NCBI GenBank assembly: GCA_936914845.1
Contig: CAKZGE010000002.1
Coordinates: 186,001-250,000, forward strand
Source of the DNA: an uncultured Chloracidobacterium sp.
GTDB taxonomy: Bacteria > Acidobacteriota > Blastocatellia > Pyrinomonadales > Pyrinomonadaceae
Reading direction: 5' to 3'
DNA length: 64,000 nucleotides
Numbering within the stretch: the stretch's first letter is position 1; every line of letters begins with the position of its first letter. Below are positions 8,960 to 17,462 of this stretch, one piece after another. The notes under the pieces were generated by a model, which saw only the letters and a program-made list of their open reading frames with translations, made no database searches and had not been told where the DNA came from. Both the position numbers and the translations under genes were made by a program.

Positions 8960-9940
8960 TTATTCTGCGGCCCTGCGGATCCGGTCCGTTATCGCTGCGC
9001 CGATCCCGTCCTCGGCGACCTTCTGGCAATATATGGTCTTGATGTGCCGCTCATCACACTTGCGAAAGAACGCGAACAGCTCCCGAGCATATTCATCAGT
9101 GTCGGCACAGATCTTCTCCAGTTCAAACTTTGCCGCCGGTTCGTCTATTCCGATATATGCGGAATTCTCCCGTCTATTTCCTTGCCACCATTCCACGTCG
9201 GCACGCGGCGCGTAATGCTTGTGCCGAAGGCCCGGGCTCTTGGTTCGTTCGCCTTTCCCGATCTCGTAAAGCTCTATCTGCGGCACGATCTCTCTTAGCT
9301 TTTCCAAACAAACGGCACCTTTTCGAAGCAGCACCGGATTCTCGTCATCGGAGCAGTCAACGACCGTCGATTCCAGACCGATCTCGGTCGCGTCACCCTG
9401 GAGTATGCAGTCTATGCGGCCGTCGAGATCGTCAAGCACAGCGGCCCACGTAGTTGAGCTCGGTCGGCCAGAAAGATTTGCCGAAGGGGCGACCAGCGGC
9501 ACTCCGCAGGCCTTTATCAATTCTATGGCGAGCCGGTTGGCCGGCATTCGCACCGCAACAGTTTCCAGCCCGGCCGTAGCGGCATACGGAACATCGCTCG
9601 TCTTTTGCAGTACGATCGTTAGCGGGCCCGGAAAAAATTTGCCGATCAGCCTCCTGGCGTTCGGTCCGAGATCTTCTGCGAGACTACGGCCCGTCCCTCC
9701 GCCCATAGCGAATTCATCCGCGATCTGGGCAAGTTCGACAACATGGACGATCAGCGGATTATCGTTCGGTCGCCGCTTTGCCGCAAATATCTTTTCGATC
9801 GCTTCTGCGTCAAAAACGTTTGCCCCCAGTCCGTACACGGTTTCGGTCGGAAAGGCTGCCACGCCGCCGGCACGTATGAATTTCGCCGCTTCTGTCGGGT
9901 CTTTCGTCAACACGGTTTTTATTTGTGCTTGGTCAATCAT
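8960..9940 (-). CDS. L-threonylcarbamoyladenylate synthase (Sua5/YwlC type)
   Basis: The enzyme condenses threonine, bicarbonate and ATP to threonylcarbamoyl-AMP, the first step of the tRNA t6A37 modification. The YrdC domain is recognisable from GGVAAFPTETVYGLGANV near residues 25-42, then KRRPNDNPLIVHV, with PLVAPSANLSGRPSST near 170. The C-terminal extension KSPGLRHKHYAP is the linker to a Sua5 domain and separates this from short YrdC proteins. ATG 9940 gives 326 aa; an upstream start at 9982 would add 14 residues lying over promoter-like DNA. It converges on the glycosyltransferase gene and is divergent from uvrC. Confidence 0.92.
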   Translation of the reverse strand: MIDQAQIKTVLTKDPTEAAKFIRAGGVAAFPTETVYGLGANVFDAEAIEKIFAAKRRPNDNPLIVHVVELAQIADEFAMGGGTGRSLAEDLGPNARRLIGKFFPGPLTIVLQKTSDVPYAATAGLETVAVRMPANRLAIELIKACGVPLVAPSANLSGRPSSTTWAAVLDDLDGRIDCILQGDATEIGLESTVVDCSDDENPVLLRKGAVCLEKLREIVPQIELYEIGKGERTKSPGLRHKHYAPRADVEWWQGNRRENSAYIGIDEPAAKFELEKICADTDEYARELFAFFRKCDERHIKTIYCQKVAEDGIGAAITDRIRRAAE

Positions 9941-10003
9941 CTTGCAAAATCCGATTATCAGCCATTGAGACCCGTTCCGCAACAGATAATGTCCACAGAC
10001 ATT

Positions 10004-10012
10004 TGATATAAT
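10004..10012 (+). promoter_or_regulatory. Extended -10 element of uvrC
   Basis: TG, one base, then a perfect TATAAT (10007-10012) stands 8 bp before the GTG start of uvrC. With normal spacing, transcription would begin at or within a base or two of 10019-10021, so the message would be leaderless or nearly so. No Shine-Dalgarno sequence is present. Confidence 0.5.
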
Positions 10013-10020
10013 TCCCTACA

Positions 10021-11877
10021 GTGTCGATCGTCGAAAAATTAAAAATGCTGCCGTCTTCGTCCGGCATTTATATCCACAAAGACCAAAAGGGCAAGATCCT
10101 TTATGTCGGCAAGGCTAAGAATCTGCGCAGCCGTGTGCGCCAATATTTTCAATCCAGTAGGAACCTTGACCTCAAGACGCAACGGCTCGTGCGAAACATC
10201 GCTGATTTCGAATTTATTGTGGTCGATAGCGAGGTCGAAGCTCTTGTGCTTGAATCTAACCTCATCAAACGGCACAAACCGCGGTTCAATATTCTTCTAA
10301 AAGACGATAAACAATATCCGCATTTAAAACTTACCAATGAGGAATTCCCAAAGCTTGTAATCACACGCAAATTTACCCGCGATGGTTCAAGCTATTACGG
10401 CCCGTTTCTGCCGGCCGCTCTCGCCCGCCGTACGCTTGACCTGGTCAATCGCACTTTTCAGCTACGGACGTGCGATATTGAGATCGACGGTAAATTGCCG
10501 CGGCCGTGCCTGGAATATCATTTGAAAAGATGTCTGGGGCCATGTGTCAAAGGGCTTTGCACCCCGGAAGAATATCAAGAAGCTGCCCGCGACGTAAAGC
10601 TGTTGCTGGACGGCAAGAACAAACAACTCGCCAAGACGCTACAGCAGCGAATGTGGCACTTTGCCGAAAAAGAGAACTACGAACTCGCCGCCAAATATCG
10701 CGATCTGCATAAAACCGTTCTTGCACTCGGCGAACAGCAGAAAATGGCCACCTTGGCCGACCGGGATGTGGACATTTTCGGACTCTACCGCGAAGGCCCA
10801 CGGCTTGCACTACAGCTTTTCACAATGCGCGAAGGCCGTGTGGTCGGCCGCCGGGAGTTTTTTTGGGAAGATCTTTCCGAAGACGATTCTTTCAACACCG
10901 CCGAATTTTTGGGTGAGATCCTGGCCCAATATTACACCACGGATTACGTACCGCTAGAGATAAATGTGCCGGGCGATTTTGAAGACCGTTCAACACTTGA
11001 ACAGGTCCTGTCACAGCGGCGCGGTCGCCGCGTGAAGATACTTGACCCGAAACGCGGCCAGAAACGCGATCTACTGCAATTGGTCGAAACGAATGCCCGC
11101 GTCGCATTTGAACAGCGTTTTCGCGTGCTCAAACCTGACAGCGAAAAGGTTCTGGAAGAATTGCAGCAGGTGCTTGAGCTAGCCCACTTCCCCGAGCGTA
11201 TCGAATCTTTCGATATCTCGAACATCTCCGGTTCAGAGAATGTTGCCGGAATAGTTGCTTTTGAGAACGGCAAACCGGCCCGTTCCAACTATCGCCGGTT
11301 CATTATCCGCTCCGTCGAAGGTGCCAATGATTTTGCTTCGATGCAGGAAGCGGTATTTAGACGCTATCGACGAGCTTTGGACGAACACAAACCTTTGCCG
11401 CAGCTTATTTTCATTGATGGCGGCAAAGGGCAGCTTTCCGCCGCGGCCGCCGCCATGCGGATGCTCGATCTTGAACAAATAATGCTCGTCGGTCTGGTCA
11501 AACCGCCCAAAAAACACAACGAGATCTCTCATTTGCTAATATATGGCCGCGAAAACGATCCGATCCCGTTCGACCGCAACTCGCTCGCCTTTCGCCTCGT
11601 GCTGCAGATCCGCGAAGAGACGCATAAGACCGCCATCGAATTTCACCGGAAGCGCCGAGAGAAGCGCGATTTTACATCGGAATTATCTGAGATCCCCGGC
11701 ATCGGCGAAAAGAGGAAAATGAAGCTGCTGCGCCAATTCGGCTCTATTGAACGGATCGCCAAAGCGGCCGTCGAGGAATTGTCACCCTTTGTCGGCAAAA
11801 AGGCCGCTGCCGAGATCGCCGCCCATTTCGAGAATCAGCGAAAAATAGCCGGCCCTGATCGTTCAGAGAACTCCTGA
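10021..11877 (+). CDS. uvrC: Excinuclease ABC subunit C
   Basis: UvrC makes both incisions in nucleotide excision repair after UvrA/UvrB load on damaged DNA. At 618 aa it is the usual length. The N-terminal GIY-YIG nuclease domain has GIYIHKDQKGKILYVGKAKN near residues 15-34. CLEYHLKRCLGPC follows near 163-175. A UVR (UvrB-binding) motif lies near 205-240. The RNase H-like nuclease part has DISNISGSENVAG near 398-410 and FIDGGKGQLSAA near 465-476. The C-terminal helix-hairpin-helix has IPGIGEKRKMKLL near 560-572. The start is GTG 10021, directly after a strong extended -10 box. Confidence 0.97.
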   Translation: MSIVEKLKMLPSSSGIYIHKDQKGKILYVGKAKNLRSRVRQYFQSSRNLDLKTQRLVRNIADFEFIVVDSEVEALVLESNLIKRHKPRFNILLKDDKQYPHLKLTNEEFPKLVITRKFTRDGSSYYGPFLPAALARRTLDLVNRTFQLRTCDIEIDGKLPRPCLEYHLKRCLGPCVKGLCTPEEYQEAARDVKLLLDGKNKQLAKTLQQRMWHFAEKENYELAAKYRDLHKTVLALGEQQKMATLADRDVDIFGLYREGPRLALQLFTMREGRVVGRREFFWEDLSEDDSFNTAEFLGEILAQYYTTDYVPLEINVPGDFEDRSTLEQVLSQRRGRRVKILDPKRGQKRDLLQLVETNARVAFEQRFRVLKPDSEKVLEELQQVLELAHFPERIESFDISNISGSENVAGIVAFENGKPARSNYRRFIIRSVEGANDFASMQEAVFRRYRRALDEHKPLPQLIFIDGGKGQLSAAAAAMRMLDLEQIMLVGLVKPPKKHNEISHLLIYGRENDPIPFDRNSLAFRLVLQIREETHKTAIEFHRKRREKRDFTSELSEIPGIGEKRKMKLLRQFGSIERIAKAAVEELSPFVGKKAAAEIAAHFENQRKIAGPDRSENS

Positions 11878-11911
11878 TAATTGGCGGCTACCCTTTGGAC
11901 ACGAGCGTTTT

Positions 11912-12655
11912 CTATGGTCCGTCGCATTGCAGCGTGCGAACTTTTCGAAAAAGCTTTTTGAATTCCCGCAGTGTCTTGTCCGTGTCGTTCGTAGAAGCAA
12001 ATTGCACCTCGCCGATGGCACAATTCCACCAACCGAAAGACATGGTTTCGACCAGAGCAAATTTCAAACGGTCCGGCGAGGCGTTCTGCTCATCGAATCG
12101 TCTTTGCAGCCGCTGCGGGTCGATGTTTTTGCTCTGCGAAGCAAGATTCACTTTTCTCCACGCCTCGACCAGGTCTTCCCCGCCGCGGGCTATCGGCCCG
12201 GCATATTCTTTGACACACTGCGGAGCTCCGGAATAGTCGGCCAAGATCTCGGGCGTTGTATAGGCCCGCAGCGTCGCACGCGTCAATTGATAGGTCTGTT
12301 CAAGCTCTCTGAGCCGCTCGTTTCTGATCCTTTCGGTGTAGGGCGTTTTGACGATCTCGAGCGTTTCGATACGGGATTTGATCGCGTTGTAGTCTTTGTC
12401 GAGCTTTACAAGATCGATCTTTCCAATATCTTCAAACTTCCAGATCGTCGTTTCCGCAAGCGAAAGCGACATCGTTTCCGATGAGAAAAGAAGTTCGCGG
12501 GTGGCGTCGATCTGCTTGGCTGAGAATCTTTTCTGATCGAATGTCCCTTCGTATTCACAAAATTCGTCTTGCCATTTATAAGTTGCGGTCTGCGCCCCGG
12601 CGAAGACGGTCAGAGCTAAGCAAACGAATGTAGAAAAGATAAATATCTTTATCAT
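11912..12655 (-). CDS. Secreted protein of unknown function
   Basis: The protein is 247 aa with a clear signal peptide (MIKIFIFSTFVCLALTVFAG, cleavage probably before QTATY). The mature part is largely alpha-helical and charged, with four cysteines including CEY near residue 33 and QCVKEY near 152, which could form disulfides in the periplasm. I recognise no domain. It converges on uvrC and is divergent from the khtT-like gene. The 254-bp region upstream holds no recognisable gene. Confidence 0.7.
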   Translation of the reverse strand: MIKIFIFSTFVCLALTVFAGAQTATYKWQDEFCEYEGTFDQKRFSAKQIDATRELLFSSETMSLSLAETTIWKFEDIGKIDLVKLDKDYNAIKSRIETLEIVKTPYTERIRNERLRELEQTYQLTRATLRAYTTPEILADYSGAPQCVKEYAGPIARGGEDLVEAWRKVNLASQSKNIDPQRLQRRFDEQNASPDRLKFALVETMSFGWWNCAIGEVQFASTNDTDKTLREFKKLFRKVRTLQCDGP

Positions 12656-12909
12656 ATATATTTTCTATCCCTTTGATAAAAGACGCTCAGAAGCATGACA
12701 TTTTGCCGCCGGCGCCGGAGGCCTTGTTCGGTGCGTCCGCAACTGGTATCATTATAAATACTTACATTCAAAAGCCTTAAGGCTTGCTCTTGCGGCGTGG
12801 CCATATGTTGCCCTCGATCGATTTTTGTCCGCAGAAACAGATCTATTCGCTTTTCTCGCGGCCGATGGTCTTCATCGACCCGAACAGACAGATTATGAGG
12901 TCTTATTAA

Positions 12910-13407
12910 ATGTCATCAATCAGTGAATCAAACTTGCCCGGTGTGGGCCGCAAGTTTCAGATCGAAACGACCAGCGGCGACCGGTTGACGATCGTCATCC
13001 ACGATGACGGACATCGCGAACTTTATCATTTCAATAGAAAGAATCTGGACCGGCCCGATTCGGTTCTGATCCTAACGGATGGCGAGGCCCGCCAGATCGC
13101 GGGTATCGTCGGCGGCCTGACCTATGTGCCAAAAGCACTGCCGTCTTCGGAGGTATTGCTTGACGATCTTGTGCTGGAATGGTTCAAGATAGACGAAAAT
13201 TTTTACGGCGTCGGCAAAACGATCCGCGAACTAGCCGCCCGGACCGTAACGGGAGCCTCGATCGTTTCTATCATCGAACCCAACCAGGTCAAGCGTGTCA
13301 ATCCGGCTGCAGACACCGTTATTAACGAAGGAGCCACATTTATATTGGCAGGCGACCGCACCGATATCAACAAATTGAAAGGACTGTTAAAGAACGGAAA
13401 TGTCTAG
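12910..13407 (+). CDS. RCK_C (TrkA-C) regulatory subunit of a K+/H+ antiporter
   Basis: This 165-aa cytoplasmic protein resembles Bacillus KhtT. The N-terminal half contains FQIETTSGDRLTIVIHDDG, a KhtT-type oligomerisation region. The C-terminal half (about 80-160) is an RCK_C/TrkA-C fold with GKTIRELAARTVTGASIVSI and FILAGDRTDINKLKGLL. In the characterised system the subunit gates the antiporter in response to nucleotides and pH. The gene stops 7 bp before the antiporter gene, so the pair is an operon. Preferring KhtT to a Kef/Trk-type role rests on size and on that pairing. Confidence 0.83.
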   Translation: MSSISESNLPGVGRKFQIETTSGDRLTIVIHDDGHRELYHFNRKNLDRPDSVLILTDGEARQIAGIVGGLTYVPKALPSSEVLLDDLVLEWFKIDENFYGVGKTIRELAARTVTGASIVSIIEPNQVKRVNPAADTVINEGATFILAGDRTDINKLKGLLKNGNV

Positions 13408-13414
13408 ATAGCAG

Positions 13415-14668
13415 ATGGATCATACTGTACTCGAAATCGGTCTCGCGCTTGGTTTGATCGCCATTGCAATGGTGGTCGCCAGCCGTCTTGGCATCTCTAA
13501 CGTGCCCTTTTTGATCATCATTGGCATGGCGGTCGGCCCGCATGCGCCAAAGATCGGCCATTTCGACTTCAGCTTCATCAATACCGCCTCGCTTATTTCC
13601 TTCATGGGACGCATGGGCGTTCTATTCCTGCTGTTCTATCTTGGGCTGGAATCGAGCGTTTCCCGTTTGATCAAAGCCGGACGTTCGATCGTTTTCGGCG
13701 GCGGTCTTTATATCGGCATCAATTTTCTCGTTGGGTTGACGTACGCTATTCTCGCCGGCTTCCCAACCCGCGAAACGCTGGTCATGGCCGGTGTAACCAC
13801 TATTTCTTCCAGCGCCATCGTCGCCAAGATCCTTTTCGATTATCGCCGGACCGCCAATCGGGAAACGGAATTGATCTTGGGCATCACGATGTTCGAAGAT
13901 GTATTTTTGGCGGTCTATCTGTCGCTGATCTCCGGCATTGTTCTTAGCGGCGCCACTTCGTTTGCCGGCGTTGCTGCTTCCGGCGGTATAGCGATGGCGT
14001 TCATCATCGGCATTATGGCCGTCGGGCGCTTGCTTAAACCGCAACTTGATAAGCTGCTAAAGATCTCTTCCAGCGAAACTTTTATAGTTGTTGTTTTCGC
14101 TTCATTGTTTTTGCTGTCCGGCCTTGGTGAATCGATCCATGTCGCTGAAGCGATCGGCGCATTGCTGCTCGGTTTGGTGCTCGGCGATACGATCCATTCC
14201 GAAAGAATGGAAAAATTGGTCATTCCGTTTCGTGATTTTTTCGGAGCACTTTTCTTTTTCAGTTTTGGTTTGTCGATCGACCCTTTCGGCCTTGGCGGCG
14301 CAGTTTGGCTAGCCATCGGAGCAGCGATCCTTTCGCTGATCGGGGTTACTGCGGCGGGACTCATCGTTGGCAAACGATCCGGCCTGGACGGAGTAAGTTC
14401 TTTGAACATCGGCTTTACCCTTTTGGCTCGCGGCGAATTTTCGATCATTATTGCCAGCCTTGCAATCGCCGGCAATCTTGACCCGGTCATTCAGCCGTTT
14501 TCCGCTCTATACGTCCTTATCCTCGCCAGCCTGGCCCCGCTTTTAGCCAAGGAATCGGAACGGATCTGGGAAAATGCAATGACCATTAAGGGTATGTTCA
14601 AGCGAGCTGAGGACCCGGAACCGGAGGAAGAGGATGTTGAAGATGTCGAGAGCGGGCCGCCCGCATAG
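13415..14668 (+). CDS. Cation:proton antiporter (CPA2 family, KhtU/KefB-like)
   Basis: This 417-aa membrane protein has about 12 hydrophobic segments of the Na+/H+ exchanger fold. Typical CPA2 elements are present: GRMGVLFLLFYLGLE near residues 68-82, GVTTISSSAIVAKIL near 126-140, GITMFEDVFLAVYLS near 155-169, and GFTLLARGEFSIIIASLA near 333-350. It lacks its own RCK/TrkA-N domain; the regulatory domain is supplied by the upstream gene, as in KhtTU. The C terminus is a short acidic tail (EDPEPEEEDVEDVESG). It probably expels K+ (or Na+) in exchange for protons. Confidence 0.86.
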   Translation: MDHTVLEIGLALGLIAIAMVVASRLGISNVPFLIIIGMAVGPHAPKIGHFDFSFINTASLISFMGRMGVLFLLFYLGLESSVSRLIKAGRSIVFGGGLYIGINFLVGLTYAILAGFPTRETLVMAGVTTISSSAIVAKILFDYRRTANRETELILGITMFEDVFLAVYLSLISGIVLSGATSFAGVAASGGIAMAFIIGIMAVGRLLKPQLDKLLKISSSETFIVVVFASLFLLSGLGESIHVAEAIGALLLGLVLGDTIHSERMEKLVIPFRDFFGALFFFSFGLSIDPFGLGGAVWLAIGAAILSLIGVTAAGLIVGKRSGLDGVSSLNIGFTLLARGEFSIIIASLAIAGNLDPVIQPFSALYVLILASLAPLLAKESERIWENAMTIKGMFKRAEDPEPEEEDVEDVESGPPA

Positions 14669-14743
14669 GTTTCTCTTTCGATAGGTTGCATTTTCCAAAC
14701 ATTGCATACAGAATAGCTCCACTTCATCTTAGGAGAAACATCT

Positions 14744-15391
14744 ATGAAAGCTCTGCTGTCGCTTGGTTTGATCGCCGCCGCCATGACCTTTTGCAATCTG
14801 GCAGATCGTCTGAAACAGGTCACCGGCAACGGTGATGGTGCGAACAGGTCCGTCAACTCAGGTCCGGGATCTCCCTCCAATAATAATTCCGGCCAGACGA
14901 AGGGAGACGTTGCCGAAATGTCCCCTTCCCAACGAGCGATCGCAGACTCTGCCGCTGAAACCGCCTGGAACGAACAAGGCATCTCCTGGAGACTGCCCGT
15001 CGGCTGGAAAAAAATGGATGTGAAAAAAGAGATGTTCAATTATAGCGGGCCGGACGGAACCTTCCTTCTCGTCAACATCTCACCCTTGCCGGATAATTTC
15101 CCTATGGAGACCAGCATGAATGCGTATTACGAACAAGCAATGCAGCAACTAAAGAACGGCAAATATCAATCGGCCAAGATCACGGAGATCGACGGCGTAA
15201 TGGGTGTTGAATTTATCGAAGCTCCGCCCGAAGAAAAAAACGGCATCCGGCGCCATCAATGGATCGGCTATCGCGAGTATCTGGGGCAAAAGCAGCAAGT
15301 TAACGTAATGACCACCACTTCCGGCAGCAAGTTCGACAAACATAACGACGCCTTTACGGCGATCATGTACTCCGCGGCCTTTACAAAATAG
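14744..15391 (+). CDS. Secreted or membrane-anchored protein of unknown function
   Basis: The protein is 215 aa with a good ribosome-binding site (AGGAGAAA, near 14731). The N-terminal hydrophobic segment runs into MTFCNL; that cysteine could be a lipidation site, but the residues before it do not fit a canonical lipobox. A Ser/Gly/Asn-rich linker (about 30-60) leads to a compact domain with ISWRLPVGWKKMD and FNYSGPDGTFLLVNISPLP. The domain ends with an alpha/beta part (GVEFIEAPPEEKNGIRRHQW). The fold recalls small periplasmic PsbP-like or DUF1795-like domains, but I cannot assign it. It stands alone between the antiporter gene and dnaG. Confidence 0.68.
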   Translation: MKALLSLGLIAAAMTFCNLADRLKQVTGNGDGANRSVNSGPGSPSNNNSGQTKGDVAEMSPSQRAIADSAAETAWNEQGISWRLPVGWKKMDVKKEMFNYSGPDGTFLLVNISPLPDNFPMETSMNAYYEQAMQQLKNGKYQSAKITEIDGVMGVEFIEAPPEEKNGIRRHQWIGYREYLGQKQQVNVMTTTSGSKFDKHNDAFTAIMYSAAFTK

Positions 15392-15492
15392 GGTCTCGCT
15401 TCATTTCAATTAAAATTGGCGGGATTTCTTTCCGCCGTTCCTAAGCTTTCGTATCGGAACGCCTTGGGGGATACTGTAGTAAAATCCAACCT

Positions 15493-17337
15493 GTGATCTA
15501 CGATCAGTTTTTTATAGAAGATCTCAAAAACCGTGCGGATCTGTTGCGGTTGATCGAACCATACACGGAGCTCAGGAAAAAGGGTTCCAACTGGATGGGG
15601 CGGTGCCCTTTTCACGAAGAAAAGACCGCATCGTTTTCCGTTCAGCCGACCAAAGGCTTCTATAAATGTTTCGGGTGCGGAAAGGGTGGAAATGCGTTCA
15701 CTTTCGTGATGGAGACGGAAGGTCTCAGCTTTCCGGACGCCGTACGTCGCGTCGCTGAAGCTTCCGGTGTTCCACTTCCCGAACCGGTCGATGACGAATC
15801 TTATCAACGCAGCAAGAAGAAGCGCGAAGAACAACGTTCGCTGGCTGAAAGTATTGTTGCGCTCAATCGCATTGCGGTCGGTTTTTGGGAGTCCGAATTG
15901 CAGCAGGGTGACCAAAATGCCAAAGCTGCCCGGGCGTATTTACAAAACCGCGGCATTTCACCGGAAATACAAAGAACTTTCAAGATCGGGTTTTCGCCCG
16001 ATTCTTGGGATTCTCTGCTAGAGCGGCTGCGAAAAAGCGGCACCGATGAAGGCGTTATTAAACAGAGCGGGCTCGTTTCGACCAACGACGAAAAGACCCG
16101 CGTCTTTGACCGCTTTCGGGGCCGCATAATGTTTCCGATACTTGACGTAAATGGTGACCCGATCGCTTTTGGCGCCAGAGCAATGGGCGATGAACAGCCT
16201 AAATACTTGAATTCACCGGAAACGCCGGCCTATACAAAAGGCCGCCACCTTTACGGGCTTTTTCAATCACGTGAATCCATTCGCCGGCGTAAATTCGCGA
16301 TCCTTGTCGAAGGCTATTTAGATCTGATCGCCCTTTATCAATTTGGGATCACGAATGTTGTAGCAAGTCTCGGCACTGCCTTTACCCCCGAGCAATCCCG
16401 GCTTCTGGGCCGCTTCACCAAAAAGGCTGTCATCAATTATGACGGCGACACCGCCGGCATCGCAGCTGCTCGAAGGGCCGTTGACGCCCTGCTCGGCGAA
16501 GATTTTGACATCAAAATATTGATATTGCCCGATGGCCAAGACCCGGACGACTTCATTCGGTCGCACGACGCAGAGGCGTACAACAATTTGCGCGGAAACG
16601 CCTTGCCGTTCCTTCAGTTCGTTATCAACAACGCTATCGTCGAGCGAAATCTTAATATCGCGCATCAGAAAGCCGATGCCGTAAGTGAGGTCCTGCCGGT
16701 GGTTTCGATGATCCGCAATCCAATACAAAAACGCGAAAGTTTCGATCAAGTGATGAATGGCTTGCGTATCGATGACAATGATCTTAGACGCAGTCTTTGG
16801 AACACGGCGAAACATGGGCCCGCTCCCGCAGAAGAGATTTCGCGCCAGGTCGAACGCACCCACCTCCTCAAAATAACAGTTGCCGAACAGCAATTACTCG
16901 AATTGCTTGTTTATGATCGCGAACTTAGAGATCGAATATTTCCGCTTCTTGAGGAAACCGACTACGAAGCATTGGCCACGGCTCCGGTGTTTAAGGCCCT
17001 GATGACGATCGACGCGGCAGATCAGGAGCCCGGCAGGGAAAATCTTTTCGGATTGGCTGGTGATGACCCGGTCGCCGAAGATTTTATTCCGATGCTGCTC
17101 ATGAGCGAACCAAAACGTGTTGCCGGCGAGGAGATCGACGAAGTGCTGCACGATGCTCAGAATTGCGTTTTTTCGCTCCGGTCAATGGCGATCTCTAACC
17201 GCATTCTCGAGATCAGTCAGGAACTTCTGGCGGCCGAACAGGCTAATGAACACGGCAAAGTTGCGGCGCTGGCGAAAGAACAGATCGAATTGACGCGACT
17301 TCGCTCAGACCTGCTTACAAAACTAACAGAAAAGTGA
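15493..17337 (+). CDS. dnaG: DNA primase
   Basis: DnaG lays down RNA primers at the replication fork with the DnaB helicase. This 614-aa protein has the CHC2 zinc site (C38, H41, C59, C62: CPFHEEK then YKCFGCGKGG). The primase core follows, and the TOPRIM domain has LVEGYLDLIALY near 270-281 and NYDGDTAGIAAARRA near 316-330 as the metal-binding acidic motif. The C-terminal helicase-binding part is divergent, as is usual. The start is GTG 15493, and no start codon further in would keep the zinc finger. The gene lies directly upstream of rpoD, the conserved order of the macromolecular synthesis operon, but rpsU is not next to it. Confidence 0.96.
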   Translation: MIYDQFFIEDLKNRADLLRLIEPYTELRKKGSNWMGRCPFHEEKTASFSVQPTKGFYKCFGCGKGGNAFTFVMETEGLSFPDAVRRVAEASGVPLPEPVDDESYQRSKKKREEQRSLAESIVALNRIAVGFWESELQQGDQNAKAARAYLQNRGISPEIQRTFKIGFSPDSWDSLLERLRKSGTDEGVIKQSGLVSTNDEKTRVFDRFRGRIMFPILDVNGDPIAFGARAMGDEQPKYLNSPETPAYTKGRHLYGLFQSRESIRRRKFAILVEGYLDLIALYQFGITNVVASLGTAFTPEQSRLLGRFTKKAVINYDGDTAGIAAARRAVDALLGEDFDIKILILPDGQDPDDFIRSHDAEAYNNLRGNALPFLQFVINNAIVERNLNIAHQKADAVSEVLPVVSMIRNPIQKRESFDQVMNGLRIDDNDLRRSLWNTAKHGPAPAEEISRQVERTHLLKITVAEQQLLELLVYDRELRDRIFPLLEETDYEALATAPVFKALMTIDAADQEPGRENLFGLAGDDPVAEDFIPMLLMSEPKRVAGEEIDEVLHDAQNCVFSLRSMAISNRILEISQELLAAEQANEHGKVAALAKEQIELTRLRSDLLTKLTEK

Positions 17338-17379
17338 TAATATTTATCGTTTATGCATTATCAGCACGAGGGCGAAACT

Positions 17380-17411
17380 TTGACCCGCTGGTTTGCGTTA
17401 ATTTATATAAT
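17380..17411 (+). promoter_or_regulatory. Probable sigma-70-type promoter of rpoD
   Basis: TTGACC (17380-17385) and an AT-rich -10 region with TTATAT and an overlapping TATAAT (17406-17411) lie in the 125-bp gap before rpoD. The spacer is 17 bp to the first hexamer and 20 bp to the second. The gap suggests rpoD has its own promoter in addition to any read-through from dnaG. Confidence 0.45.
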
Positions 17412-17462
17412 TTATAAACAACGATTGAGACATAGATCTAATCAAAAGCTTTTAACTTAAAT

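Noticed and set aside
12656..12909. A tRNA or other small RNA gene in the 254-bp gap before the khtT-like gene
   Set aside because: No cloverleaf with TTCGA-type loop and no CCA end can be formed, and I saw no terminator inside the gap.
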